Shown here: one piece after another, positions 7,999 through 16,679 of the stretch
Position numbering within the stretch: position 1 is the stretch's first letter
How the letters are laid out: every line of letters begins with the position of its first letter
NCBI GenBank assembly: GCA_030609665.1
Contig: JAUWBW010000001.1
Coordinates: 1 to 27,228, forward strand
Origin: Methanosarcinaceae archaeon
GTDB lineage: Archaea; Halobacteriota; Methanosarcinia; Methanosarcinales; Methanosarcinaceae
Reading direction: 5' to 3'
DNA length: 27,228 nt
Notes under the pieces: model-generated
The model's database searches: none
The model's input: only the letters and a program-made list of their open reading frames with translations
Told to the model about the DNA's origin: nothing
Translations under genes and position numbers: made by a program

Positions 7999-9066
7999 TC
8001 AAAATTCAATTACCACTTTTATATTTTCACGCATGGAAGAGAGTGCTTCATGTATCTTTTCCGGCGGATACCTGGCTGTTATCAGTTTTGCGAGCAGCCC
8101 TTCCCATCTCGCTTCAGCCGCCAGCAGATCAACTATACCCTGCTCAAAGTCTCTCCTGTGAGCGTTAACAATTCCCACCACAGTTTTGTTGCCCAGCACA
8201 AGACCCTGATTAAAACAATCACTGCATATCTCAATATGCTTGTCGCCACCTGTAACCGATGCAAGTACAACAACCGCATTTGTTCCTGCGACCATTATTG
8301 CATGCATAGCAACACTTGAACTACCGGTCTCCTCAATTACAATATCGACCTGCCTGCCAATCTCATGCGGAATATCATGCAGGCTGGTTTTTTTTGCATT
8401 AAAGTGGATGATACCCAATTCCGAGAATATCTCATCCTTATACGCATTATCAGACGTATCCACAGAAATGACTTCCAGTCCTCGAAGCCTGAGGATCATG
8501 GCAGTGATAAGACCGAGAGATCCCGTGCCGGTTACCAGTGCAATTTCCGGCTCCCATTTCATTCTTTTTTGTACAGTAAAAACTGTTCTTACTGCCTTCT
8601 CAGCAACGCTCGCAGGTTCCAGAAGAACTCCCAGGTCCCCAAGACTTTGTGGAACCTTTACCAAAAAACGTTCCTCTTCTGCATAGTACTCTGAAAGAAA
8701 ACCATGTTTTCCTTTGATCCCCCGTTCAGTGTAATCCCCCTTAAGACACATATCATACTCTCCGGCCTGACAATTGATACAGTCATCAGGCCTCCTTACT
8801 GTAGCAACAACCATATCCCCACGTTTGAATGCTTTCACTTCTGCTCCCACCCCGACAACCTCTCCCAGCGACTCATGACCAAAGATCAGCATTTTTTCAT
8901 CTTCAGGCGGTACCCCGTAGGAACCTTCGTTGATCTCTTTGTCTGTTCCATCAAGCCCGACCAATTTTACCTTCACCAAAACCTGGGTAGCAGTAACAAC
9001 AGGAGTGTCCACATCTATCATCCGGGCACTGCCCTTATTTTTTGGAACAACTGCGATCGCTTTCAT
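7999..9066 (-). CDS. gdh: Glucose 1-dehydrogenase, zinc-dependent MDR family
   Basis: 355 residues. The catalytic zinc ligands are readable: D39 in GLDGTDKE (Asp as in halophilic glucose dehydrogenases, Cys in Sulfolobus), H64-E65 in FGHESLGE, and E150 in LLEPASVAEKA. A structural-zinc loop (C96, C99, C107) is present but seems to have three rather than four cysteines. The cofactor site is GTGSLGLI (180-187). The reaction is glucose plus NAD(P)+ to gluconolactone. I chose ATG 9066 because GGATCTGATC lies just upstream and family homology begins at MKAIAVVP; the longer frame to 9156 lacks both. It lies between the flavoprotein and glucoamylase genes on the same strand, so it is probably co-transcribed with both. 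Confidence 0.92.
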   Translation of the reverse strand: MKAIAVVPKNKGSARMIDVDTPVVTATQVLVKVKLVGLDGTDKEINEGSYGVPPEDEKMLIFGHESLGEVVGVGAEVKAFKRGDMVVATVRRPDDCINCQAGEYDMCLKGDYTERGIKGKHGFLSEYYAEEERFLVKVPQSLGDLGVLLEPASVAEKAVRTVFTVQKRMKWEPEIALVTGTGSLGLITAMILRLRGLEVISVDTSDNAYKDEIFSELGIIHFNAKKTSLHDIPHEIGRQVDIVIEETGSSSVAMHAIMVAGTNAVVVLASVTGGDKHIEICSDCFNQGLVLGNKTVVGIVNAHRRDFEQGIVDLLAAEARWEGLLAKLITARYPPEKIHEALSSMRENIKVVIEF

Positions 9067-9118
9067 ATGATCAGATCCGGATATTTCTGCGATTGAGACC
9101 AATAAACGTAGGTCATTC

Positions 9119-10546
9119 TCAATGGAAATGTTCAAGACTATGATGATAATGTGCAACCGGCATCAGTGAATAGAATGCCCTTGTCACAACCTCGCTCAAT
9201 GACGGATGGATATCCATGCCACCCATGATGGGTTCTGCACTCTGCAGTGGAATGTACATCAGAGGAATGATCTGATGAATAAGGATCGAGGCATGTGGAC
9301 CTATTATATGTGCCCCAAAGATCTTGTAAGTATCCGATTCCACAATGACCTTTACAAAATAATCCTTTACATCCATTGCCTGTCCTTTGGCAGTGTCCTC
9401 ATATCGCTGGAAGCCTATGAGCACATTATCCTCCCCATACCTTCCAATGGCTTCCCTTTCCCTCAACTCCACGCTTGCAATTTCAGGATATGAAAAAACT
9501 GCATGCGGTACTGCATGATAATCTACCTTAACATTTTTCTTCAAGATCGCATTGTAGTAAACTATAGTTGATTCATAGTTTGCCACATGTTTGAAAAGAT
9601 ATTTCCCGTTGGCATCCCCAAATGCCCAGATGTTTGGCTGTGAAGTTTCAAGATATTCATTTGTCACGATCCAGCCCTTGCTATCAGTTTCTATATCTCC
9701 CTTTCCGGGATGCAGTATGTCTGAGTTTGACCCCCTTCCTGTAGCAATAAGAATTTTCTCTGCAACCACTTCGATCTCTTCTCCGCTATTCCTGTCCTTT
9801 GCAACAACCTTTTTCTTTCCATCATCGGTCATCCGGACCTCAATTACTTCATGATCCGTGATCAGGTTCAGATTCGGATATCCTGACATTACTTTCTTTG
9901 CCAGTTCTGAAACCTCCGGTTCCTCTTCAGGAATGAACTGGGGATTTCTCCCGATGATAGTTACGTCAGAACCCATTGCAGAAAAAAAATGACCATACTC
10001 TGCTGCTATGTAACCCCCGCCTATGATGGCAATACTTTCCGGGAGTTCTGTCATATCAAGTACAGTATCACTTGTGAGATATTGAATCTCATCTAATCCT
10101 TTTACAGGTGGTAATATGGTTTTTGAGCCCGTACATAAAAATATCATATTTGATATGATGGTCTCATTGCCCACCTTCAATGTATAAGGAGCAACAAATT
10201 CCGCCACTTCAGGATAGTAATCTACGTTCTCATTGCTGGAAAGTCCCTCACGGATCATATATATATCCTTTGATATGTGAGTTCTCATCCTATCCATTAC
10301 AGCCTTAAAACCAGTGTTCTTTATTTCCACATCAATGCCAAATTTCGATGCAGTCCCTATTTCCCTGATAAGTTCTGCAGGATAAAATAATAATTTGGAT
10401 GGTATGCATCCTCTTGTAAGGCATATCCCCCCGGGTTCGTCCTTATCGATAACTGCGATCTTTATATCAGGATTTGCGTTTATCATTGCCTCTACAATAA
10501 TCATTGCAGAACCGGTACCTACTACGATCAGATCGTAATCTTTCAA
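9119..10546 (-). CDS. lpdA: Dihydrolipoamide-dehydrogenase-like flavoprotein disulfide reductase
   Basis: 475 residues beginning at TTG, chosen because GGGGTGATC sits directly before it. Domains in order: an FAD site VVGTGSAM (8-15), the redox disulfide C42-x4-C47 in GGICLTRGCIPSK, an NAD site GGGYIAAEYG, a second FAD contact AFGDANG, and a dimer domain with HPSLSE, where the usual motif is HPTxSE. These features give a class I pyridine-nucleotide disulfide oxidoreductase. No 2-oxoacid dehydrogenase or glycine-cleavage genes are close, so the partner disulfide may be something other than lipoamide; mercuric-reductase-like or coenzyme A disulfide roles are alternatives. It is first in the minus-strand sugar operon. 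Family sure, exact substrate not. Confidence 0.85.
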   Translation of the reverse strand: MKDYDLIVVGTGSAMIIVEAMINANPDIKIAVIDKDEPGGICLTRGCIPSKLLFYPAELIREIGTASKFGIDVEIKNTGFKAVMDRMRTHISKDIYMIREGLSSNENVDYYPEVAEFVAPYTLKVGNETIISNMIFLCTGSKTILPPVKGLDEIQYLTSDTVLDMTELPESIAIIGGGYIAAEYGHFFSAMGSDVTIIGRNPQFIPEEEPEVSELAKKVMSGYPNLNLITDHEVIEVRMTDDGKKKVVAKDRNSGEEIEVVAEKILIATGRGSNSDILHPGKGDIETDSKGWIVTNEYLETSQPNIWAFGDANGKYLFKHVANYESTIVYYNAILKKNVKVDYHAVPHAVFSYPEIASVELREREAIGRYGEDNVLIGFQRYEDTAKGQAMDVKDYFVKVIVESDTYKIFGAHIIGPHASILIHQIIPLMYIPLQSAEPIMGGMDIHPSLSEVVTRAFYSLMPVAHYHHSLEHFH

Positions 10547-10689
10547 CTGATCACCCCACTATTCCCAGTATGAAATTGACCTCACTGTTTTTAAGATTTT
10601 CTGTGAATATTATGATCAAGTGATCTTTGTCACAATGTGCATGGGTGTTCCACCGAAAACTCCAATAACACCTCTAAACCCCACCACAA

Positions 10690-10705
10690 ACACCTATATA
10701 TGCCA
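10690..10705 (+). promoter_or_regulatory. Probable TATA-type promoter of the CBS cluster
   Basis: CACCTATATATGCC lies about 75 bases before the first CBS start codon in the divergent gap between the flavoprotein and CBS genes (10547-10769). An archaeal TATA box here would place transcription about 25 bases downstream, leaving a leader of roughly 45 bases. This gap holds no gene. Confidence 0.45.
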
Positions 10706-10769
10706 TGACAACATTCATTTTGATTAGTGGGTATTTCCTATAATCAGTGGGAGCAGGAAGTGATATCTT

Positions 10770-11369
10770 ATGGTATTGGGGACTCAAAGAGATTTGGAAA
10801 CAGGCACCTCTATCAAGGAAATTGAGAATGAGATGCGGGTCAGCGAGGTCATGACCAAAAAAGTGTTTGCTTTAGATGTAGGAGCGAACGCTGCCGAAAT
10901 TGCCGAGGAAATGACCAAAAACAATATTTCAAGTATTGTCGTCACAAAGAACGGCGATGCTGTAGGGATCATAACCGAGCGCGATATTGTCAGGAAAGTG
11001 GTGGCAGGGGAAAAAGAATCAGGCAAGATATCTGCCAGTGAGATCATGTCCTCCCCCCTTATGACAATAAGACCTTCAACTAACATAATAGACGCTGCTA
11101 GGATTATGCTCAAGCACGATATCCGTAGGCTTGTCATCAAAGTGAACGGCAGTCCTTCCGGGATTGTTACGGACAAGGACCTGCTCATGATAGCTCCCGG
11201 TCTTAACACCATTTTAGAAAGCCTTATTGAAATGAGCAATGAACAAAACATTCCACGAACGCCGGAACTCGAAAGGGGAATATGCGAATACTGCGGCGCG
11301 GCTGGTGAAAACGTCATGCTCGTAAATGGGTTGATGCTGTGTGAATCCTGTAAGGATTCAGAGAGTTAA
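10770..11369 (+). CDS. CBS-pair protein with C-terminal zinc ribbon
   Basis: 199 residues. Two CBS motifs form one Bateman module: about 25-80 (VSEVMTKKV ... GIITERDIV) and 88-140 (ASEIMSSPL ... GIVTDKDLL). The C-terminus has a zinc ribbon, C172-x2-C175 and C191-x2-C194. CBS pairs bind adenine nucleotides or S-adenosylmethionine and report on energy or methylation state; the ribbon could mediate nucleic-acid or protein binding. The ATG has AGGAAGTGAT upstream. It is the first of five consecutive CBS genes and the only one with a single pair plus an extra domain, so it may be the output member. The ligand is unknown. Confidence 0.9.
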   Translation: MVLGTQRDLETGTSIKEIENEMRVSEVMTKKVFALDVGANAAEIAEEMTKNNISSIVVTKNGDAVGIITERDIVRKVVAGEKESGKISASEIMSSPLMTIRPSTNIIDAARIMLKHDIRRLVIKVNGSPSGIVTDKDLLMIAPGLNTILESLIEMSNEQNIPRTPELERGICEYCGAAGENVMLVNGLMLCESCKDSES

Positions 11370-11459
11370 TACATCTGATGGATCAATCAATTTTTCCAGA
11401 TATGAAACCATACGATTATCGAACCCGCAACAATGGACATACAACAAAGGAGTAGACAC

Positions 11460-12260
11460 ATGATCGTTGAAGAAATTATGTCAAAAGAACCTGTATGCGT
11501 AAAAAATAGTGATTTTATCACTCATGCAAGACAGCAGATGCGCGACCATTATTTACGCGGACTTCCTGTGGTCGATGGATCGAACAGGGTAGTCGGCATC
11601 CTGACAGACCAGGATATACTTAACATTACATCCACCAGATCCAATGTGACAGTTGGAGGATATGCACGTGAGTGTCCCACGATCACTCCGGATATGGATA
11701 TAATAAGATCTGCTCACCTTTTGGTAGAAGCAAAGCAGGGCAGAGTTCCTGTAGTTGTATCAACAAGTGATAAAACATGTATCGGGATCTTGAGCGATGT
11801 GGATATCCTGAAAAATATCCATCCTACAAAAAAGTCCCCAAAAACAGTTGGAGATATCATGACGACCAATATTTTGACATGCCATCCGGATGACAGTATT
11901 GCAAAAGTCTGGTTACAAATGATCGAATACAATTATACCGGCTTGCCTGTAGTGTCTCACAAGAACGAAATGATGGGGATCATAACAAGAAGAGATGTTA
12001 TAAGATCCGGATACGCAAGAACCGGATCAAGTGACTCACACGGCACAAGACCCGGCGATTCTACAAAGGTCGAGAAAGTCATGTCTACCCCAACATATAC
12101 AATATCACATGGCACACCAATCTCAAAAGCTATAGAGATGATGCTCCACTACGATACCGGAAGGGTCAGTGTTGTTAATGGAAAAGAATTGGTAGGGATC
12201 GTAGACAGGCGGGATGTCTTGCGGGCTTGTCTGGTTGGTACAGGCTTCGAAGTGATGTAA
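11460..12260 (+). CDS. Four-CBS-domain protein
   Basis: 266 residues made entirely of four CBS motifs in two Bateman modules, each starting with a VxxIM/VxxVM-like strand and ending with a GI(L/I/V)(T/S/D)xxD helix start: GILTDQDIL, GILSDVDIL, GIITRRDVI and GIVDRRDVL. The second motif (GGYARECPTITPD) is the most divergent. I chose ATG 11460 because AAAGGAG lies 7 bases upstream; the in-frame ATG at 11433 has no such site. No catalytic domain is present, so it should act as a ligand-dependent switch on another protein. It follows the first CBS gene by 90 bases. Confidence 0.9.
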   Translation: MIVEEIMSKEPVCVKNSDFITHARQQMRDHYLRGLPVVDGSNRVVGILTDQDILNITSTRSNVTVGGYARECPTITPDMDIIRSAHLLVEAKQGRVPVVVSTSDKTCIGILSDVDILKNIHPTKKSPKTVGDIMTTNILTCHPDDSIAKVWLQMIEYNYTGLPVVSHKNEMMGIITRRDVIRSGYARTGSSDSHGTRPGDSTKVEKVMSTPTYTISHGTPISKAIEMMLHYDTGRVSVVNGKELVGIVDRRDVLRACLVGTGFEVM

Positions 12261-12387
12261 TGCGCGTATCAGGATTTTTCAATAACCAAACACTTATTAC
12301 CAAATCAGTCTTTACTATCAATTGTAGGGAGGCTTGAATGGTAGCAATATTTTATAAGACGATACCTAAAATTTTAATCATATTTCC

Positions 12388-12465
12388 AATAGAAGATTTC
12401 AATAGAAGATTTCAATAGAAATCTTCGATAGAAATCTTCGATAGAAATTTTTGATAGAAAATTTC
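12388..12465. repeat. Six 13-bp repeats forming a nested palindrome
   Basis: Six 13-base units lie head to tail at 12388, 12401, 12414, 12427, 12440 and 12453. The first two contain GAAGATTTC; the next two contain its exact reverse complement GAAATCTTC; the last two are decayed forms. Units 1-2 can therefore fold back on units 3-4, giving two 9-bp stems separated by a 4-base internal loop around an AATA loop. The array ends 18 bases before the TTG start of the next CBS gene, in a 223-base gap with no gene. It could be an operator array, or a hairpin in the leader RNA. Confidence 0.85.
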
Positions 12466-12483
12466 GACAGTTTGGTGGTCTAA

Positions 12484-13485
12484 TTGAATACACGAAACAA
12501 AAAATTCAGAATTGAAGAAGAGAAGATGAAAGTGCAGGAAAAACTGAATGCCAATGACAAAACCATTCAGAGAAACGACGCAAAAATGTTAAGCACTACA
12601 GGCACAATGGACGTCGGACCTGTCAATTTCAAAGCCAAAATATCGGAACACGAAGGAGATATCATGTCAGTTGCTACTAAAGACGTGGTCACTGTCCCTC
12701 CGACAACAACGATAATGGGTGCAATAAAGACAATGACAAACAAAGGATTCAGGCGTGTCCCGATTACCGATGCTGGCACGAACCGCCTTGAAGGAGTGGT
12801 CACATCCGTTGATATTGTCGACTTTTTGGGTGGAGGAAGTAAGAACCTGCTTGTCGAAAAACGGTTCAAGGGCAACCTCCTTGCAGCTATCAATGCAGAT
12901 GTTCGAGAGATAATGCGCCATAATGTTTCACACCTGAAAGAAGATTCGAATATCTCAGATGCACTTAAAATAATGAGTGAAGAGAAAACCGGTGGTCTTC
13001 CCATATTAAGCGGGGACGGTCGAGTCCGTGCTATCTGCACGGAAAAAGATTTTGTCAAACTTGTTGCAGGCATACATGCCAACAAATCAGTTGGAGCGTA
13101 TATGAGCAAAAAGGTAAAAACCGCTCCATCGAATACAACAATTTTCAATTCTGCAAAGATCATGGTAAATGAAGGGTTCAGGAGACTTCCTGTTGTGACG
13201 GACAGTATACTCATTGGAGTGATCACTGCTTCTGATATTATGAATTTCATGGGAAGCGGGAATGCATTCAATAAACTCGTAACAGGAAACATCCACGAAG
13301 CATTCGATGCCCCGATAAGTTCACTTATCTCAAAGGATGTTGTGTGGGCATCGTCCGATCTGGATATCGGAGAGGCAGCAGCAATTATGATCGAGAAAAG
13401 TGTTGGTTCCATTCCAATAATTGATGATGGGATCCTTTGCGGCATACTCACAGAGCGCGATATCCTGCGTTCGATAACAGAATAG
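12484..13485 (+). CDS. Four-CBS-domain protein with N-terminal extension
   Basis: 333 residues from TTG 12484, which has GGTGG 5 bases upstream; ATG 12526 is an alternative with a weaker site. Residues 1-55 are charged and probably flexible. Four CBS motifs follow, with ends GVVTSVDIVDFL, AICTEKDFVKL, GVITASDIMNFM and GILTERDIL. Motifs 1 and 3 resemble each other closely (both have GFRR-(V/L)P and a D-I-x-x-F-(L/M)-G end followed by a similar linker), suggesting an internal duplication of a Bateman module. No enzyme domain is present. It lies directly behind the palindromic repeat array, unlike its neighbours, which suggests separate regulation. Confidence 0.88.
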   Translation: MNTRNKKFRIEEEKMKVQEKLNANDKTIQRNDAKMLSTTGTMDVGPVNFKAKISEHEGDIMSVATKDVVTVPPTTTIMGAIKTMTNKGFRRVPITDAGTNRLEGVVTSVDIVDFLGGGSKNLLVEKRFKGNLLAAINADVREIMRHNVSHLKEDSNISDALKIMSEEKTGGLPILSGDGRVRAICTEKDFVKLVAGIHANKSVGAYMSKKVKTAPSNTTIFNSAKIMVNEGFRRLPVVTDSILIGVITASDIMNFMGSGNAFNKLVTGNIHEAFDAPISSLISKDVVWASSDLDIGEAAAIMIEKSVGSIPIIDDGILCGILTERDILRSITE

Positions 13486-13544
13486 ACCAATAAATTTTCG
13501 TCCAGATACAGAGATGATAACTTATTGAAACAACTTTTACCCTG

Positions 13545-13570
13545 ATTATAATTATAAGTGTAATTATAAT
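13545..13570. promoter_or_regulatory. Perfect 10-bp inverted repeat upstream of a CBS gene
   Basis: ATTATAATTA at 13545-13554 is repeated as its exact reverse complement TAATTATAAT at 13561-13570, with a 6-base spacer (TAAGTG). The centre lies about 43 bases before the ATG at 13601. The AT-rich arms overlap the place where a TATA box would sit, so it could be an operator that blocks promoter access, or simply promoter sequence that happens to be symmetric. Confidence 0.5.
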
Positions 13571-13600
13571 GCAATGCAAAACACAAAAAGGAGGGTCAGA

Positions 13601-14437
13601 ATGAATGTGGAAGATATTATGAGTTCCCCGGTATATGTCATTGCACCGGATGAACCCCTATCTCGTGCAAGGAAGTTGATGTTAAAACACAAGATCGGTT
13701 CTATTGTTGTTGTTAACGATGATGGTATGATTGGTATTGTCACCAAATCCGATCTGGGAAAGCGAATGGCACAGGCAGAGCCTATATGGAGGAGACGTCC
13801 AATTGACAAGGTTCCTATAAATCTGGTGATGACGGAATCTCCGATAACGATCTATCCAGAGGCTTCGATCAGACAAGCTGTTGATCTTATGCTTGAAAAT
13901 AACATAAACAACCTCCCTGTTATGAAAAACTCTGTTGTTGGTATCGTGACAAAAAAAGATATTGTCAGATACGTATCAGAGCAGTCATTCGATACAAAAG
14001 TTTCCGATCTGATGAGCGAAGATATCATATCAGTTCATAGGCATCACACGATCAACCATGTCATAGATGAAATGGAGAAAAATAAGATCAACAAGGTCAT
14101 TGTCATAGATGACGCTGAAGAGGGTGTCGGTATCATCTCTACAACAAACCTCGCACTTAGCGCTATGACTGATAATGAAGGTAAACTTTCAACTAAGAGC
14201 ATCAAAATGGCAAGAAAGCCAAAACAGGGTGGTGAGAAGATATATCGTTACATAAAAGAAGTACCACTAGTTGCAGAAGATATTATGTCTGGACCGATTG
14301 TGACAATCGCCAGTGATGATACGGTCGCTAATGCGGCGAATATCATGATCAAAGAGAATATCACGGCACTGCCTGTCGAACAGGATAATGAGATTGTCGG
14401 GATGATCAGCAGAAGCGATGTTATTAGAGCAGTATAG
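13601..14437 (+). CDS. Four-CBS-domain protein
   Basis: 278 residues; ATG 13601 is preceded by AAGGAGGGTC, so the in-frame start at 13574 is rejected. Four CBS motifs: [12 protein letters not shown] with [21 protein letters not shown] with [21 protein letters not shown] with the degenerate end GIISTTNLA, and [12 protein letters not shown] with GMISRSDVI. In motif 3 the usual ligand-contacting Asp is replaced by Asn (TTNLA), so one site may be altered. A basic linker rich in Lys/Arg (about 207-225, [11 protein letters not shown]) separates motifs 3 and 4. No output domain. Confidence 0.9.
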   Translation: MNVEDIMSSPVYVIAPDEPLSRARKLMLKHKIGSIVVVNDDGMIGIVTKSDLGKRMAQAEPIWRRRPIDKVPINLVMTESPITIYPEASIRQAVDLMLENNINNLPVMKNSVVGIVTKKDIVRYVSEQSFDTKVSDLMSEDIISVHRHHTINHVIDEMEKNKINKVIVIDDAEEGVGIISTTNLALSAMTDNEGKLSTKSIKMARKPKQGGEKIYRYIKEVPLVAEDIMSGPIVTIASDDTVANAANIMIKENITALPVEQDNEIVGMISRSDVIRAV

Positions 14438-14484
14438 AAATTAAATATATTAAGAAATATTTTTGGATGTAAGAGGTGATAACT

Positions 14485-15261
14485 ATGCAAATCAAAGATA
14501 TAATGGTGCAGCCACATACCATTGATAAGGCAGATACGATATCCCATGCACTTGACATGATGGATAAAAAAAATACGCGCCGTCTGCTTGTTAAGCATGC
14601 TGGTGATATGGTAGGTGTCCTGACAATGAGAAATATTACTAAAGAGCTCGGAACACGAAAAAAAGGGGCTAAACCTGCATCATCCCTTCACGTTGCGACA
14701 GCCGTATCTGACAATTATGTTAAGGTATTGCCTGACATAGATATCAACGATGTCATCACACTGATGAAGAAAAACAATGGCGTGATCATGGTCAGTGAGA
14801 ATGACGAGATTGTTGGATGGGTGACTCCAAAAGAGCTGATGAAAAGCAACCATTTTGGTGGATACGCAGCAGAAGTTATGCAAAAAGACCCTATTGTCGC
14901 AAGCCCTGGTGACCGTGTGAGCCATATCAGACACCTGATCCTTGATAACGACATTGGAAGATTGCCTGTTGTGGAGAATGGGAAACTTGTCGGAATCGTT
15001 ACAGAAAAGGACGTTGCAAAAGCAATGCGTGCCTTTAGGGATGTTGTTTCAGGAAACAAACAGGATTCCCGCATCAAGAACCTCATTGTAGAGGACATAA
15101 TGACAAGAGGTGTGAAAACAGCATATTCGAACACTTCGGTATCCGATGTTGTCAAGATGATGATCGAGGAGAACATTAGTGGCGTGCCTGTGCTTAACCT
15201 CGAAGATGATATGGTAGGGTTCATCACAAGAAGATGTGTTGTCGATGCAATGGTGGAATGA
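14485..15261 (+). CDS. Four-CBS-domain protein
   Basis: 258 residues; ATG 14485 has GAGGTGATAACT directly upstream, so the GTG at 14476, which lies inside that site, is not used. Four CBS motifs: [11 protein letters not shown] with GVLTMRNIT (Asp replaced by Asn), a degenerate second ([13 protein letters not shown] with GWVTPKELM), then two good copies, [13 protein letters not shown] with GIVTEKDVA and [12 protein letters not shown] with GFITRRCVV (Asp replaced by Cys). Several changed acidic positions suggest that only some sites bind ligand. It is the last of five CBS genes, 120 bases before the RNA ligase gene, which has its own promoter. Confidence 0.9.
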   Translation: MQIKDIMVQPHTIDKADTISHALDMMDKKNTRRLLVKHAGDMVGVLTMRNITKELGTRKKGAKPASSLHVATAVSDNYVKVLPDIDINDVITLMKKNNGVIMVSENDEIVGWVTPKELMKSNHFGGYAAEVMQKDPIVASPGDRVSHIRHLILDNDIGRLPVVENGKLVGIVTEKDVAKAMRAFRDVVSGNKQDSRIKNLIVEDIMTRGVKTAYSNTSVSDVVKMMIEENISGVPVLNLEDDMVGFITRRCVVDAMVE

Positions 15262-15300
15262 AATTGAACGAGTTGATCCTTGCTGACGCCCGGATTAACT

Positions 15301-15333
15301 CACCATATATTTACAAATATATACTATTAAAAG
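15301..15333 (+). promoter_or_regulatory. Promoter block of the RNA ligase gene, shared with the EF-like gene
   Basis: An AT-rich stretch with AAATATATACTATTAAAA lies 50-80 bases before the RNA ligase start. A nearly identical stretch occurs at 16592-16625 before the EF-like gene. TATATA matches an archaeal TATA box. The similarity runs over about 30 bases, more than a TATA box needs, so a common regulator may bind both. Confidence 0.6.
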
Positions 15334-15381
15334 TGAGATCGTGCTGTCATAGGTGGAGAAACAGCACTCACTTTCCAAGTC

Positions 15382-16554
15382 ATGAACGCCAGATCAGATA
15401 CTGCGGATATTGAATTGGATATTGAAGGTGCGGCAGGGTATCTTAACCTGCCGCGATCCAGACTCGAGGGACTGCTGGACAGGCGAATACTATTACAAAA
15501 TTGGGGCGAATACCAACAATTGTTCCGGTTCGATAAGAGTGTTTCAAAGATCGAGCACGGGAGTGTATTGTACCAAAAGGACGGCTCGTTCGAGTTGATA
15601 CGGGGGTTTCCCAAGATACAGAGGGCAATGCTTCTTGGTCCTGCGCTCAAAAACCATTTCTCAAAGATCAAAACAGTAGTCGTCGAAGAAAAGATGAACG
15701 GCTATAACGTGCGTGTGGCTGATATTGACGGGAGAATTGTAGCATTTACACGCGGCGGACTTGTCTGCCCTTATTCAACCGAGCGCGCAAGACATCTTTT
15801 GGGACGTGATTTTTTCGACGACCATCCAGACCTTGTCCTATGCGGGGAGATGGCAGGTCCCGATAATCCTTATGTCCCAAAGGACATCTACGGCATAAAT
15901 TCTCTTGACTTTTTCGCGTTTGATATCAGGCACAAGGGCAGTGGCACACCATATCTCTTACACGATCGCAGGAAACTTGCGGATGAATATGGATTTAGCC
16001 AGGTGACATTCTTTGGTGAGTTTTCGCTTGATGATGCGCCGGATGAGATTGCAGGTATTATCAGGAAACTTGGAAAAATACAACACGAGGGTGTTGTTAT
16101 CAAAGATCCGCAGATGAAACTCGATCCAATAAAATATACATGTTCCCAGAGTAACTGTGCTGACCTTCGGCATGCCTTCAAATTTTATAACGACATTGGG
16201 CGGGACTATTTCTTCTCAAGGGTCGTACGCGAAGGATTCCAGTCGGTTGAGTGGAATGAAAGCGAAGCTGAACTGCAAAAACGTTGCCTGCAACTTGGGG
16301 AAAGTATACTGCGACCTATGATCGAGTCAATAAAACAGGTGAAGGATGGCACACGTATTGCCGATGATGTGCAGATACGGGTCAAAGACCTTGGCACTAT
16401 TTCCACATATCAGGACTATCTCCGAAGGCTTGGTGTGGATGCTGTTTTTAGTGAACCGGAGATTGTAGGGGATGAATATCTCGTGAAGATCAAAAAACTC
16501 AACCAGAGCACCAATGATAAAACGGAGTCGATGTGCAAAGGTGAGTTGTGGTAA
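15382..16554 (+). CDS. ATP-dependent RNA ligase, Pab1020/Rnl3 family
   Basis: 390 residues, the usual length for archaeal Rnl3 ligases. Motif I is EKMNGYNVR, with K104 as the predicted AMP-accepting lysine. Motif III is VLCGEMAGP (152-160), IIIa is FFAFDI (177-182), IV is HEGVVIKDP (235-243) and V is the lysine of PIKYT (about 251). A C-terminal helical domain for dimerisation fills 280-390. Related enzymes join 5'-phosphate and 3'-hydroxyl RNA ends and can circularise RNA; the natural substrate is uncertain. The frame is open further upstream to a TGA but offers no ATG, GTG or TTG, so ATG 15382 is the only standard start; no close ribosome-binding site is visible. It follows five CBS genes and precedes the EF-like gene. 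Confidence 0.92.
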   Translation: MNARSDTADIELDIEGAAGYLNLPRSRLEGLLDRRILLQNWGEYQQLFRFDKSVSKIEHGSVLYQKDGSFELIRGFPKIQRAMLLGPALKNHFSKIKTVVVEEKMNGYNVRVADIDGRIVAFTRGGLVCPYSTERARHLLGRDFFDDHPDLVLCGEMAGPDNPYVPKDIYGINSLDFFAFDIRHKGSGTPYLLHDRRKLADEYGFSQVTFFGEFSLDDAPDEIAGIIRKLGKIQHEGVVIKDPQMKLDPIKYTCSQSNCADLRHAFKFYNDIGRDYFFSRVVREGFQSVEWNESEAELQKRCLQLGESILRPMIESIKQVKDGTRIADDVQIRVKDLGTISTYQDYLRRLGVDAVFSEPEIVGDEYLVKIKKLNQSTNDKTESMCKGELW

Positions 16555-16591
16555 ATACAAGAAAATCTTCGCTAACGCTCAGATTTACTTG

Positions 16592-16625
16592 CACTATATA
16601 TTCATAAAATATATACTATCAAAAA
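16592..16625 (+). promoter_or_regulatory. Promoter block of the EF-like gene, twin of 15301-15333
   Basis: AAATATATACTATCAAAA, with similar flanks, repeats the block before the RNA ligase gene with few changes. It sits about 60-90 bases before the ATG at 16680. Just upstream, AAATCT at 16563-16568 and AGATTT at 16581-16586 can pair, and may end the ligase transcript, though no T-run follows. Confidence 0.6.
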
Positions 16626-16679
16626 GACATATATCACAAAACGAGCATTCGAATACCCATAATATATAATGGTGCAATA

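Noticed and set aside
12388..12465. CRISPR-like array
   Set aside because: Units abut with no unique spacers, are only 13 bases and change orientation; no cas genes are near.
12567..13586. Long (339-codon) open frame antisense to the four-CBS gene
   Set aside because: It mirrors the real CBS gene, shows no protein motif and is serine/isoleucine/threonine-rich as expected of an antisense reading.
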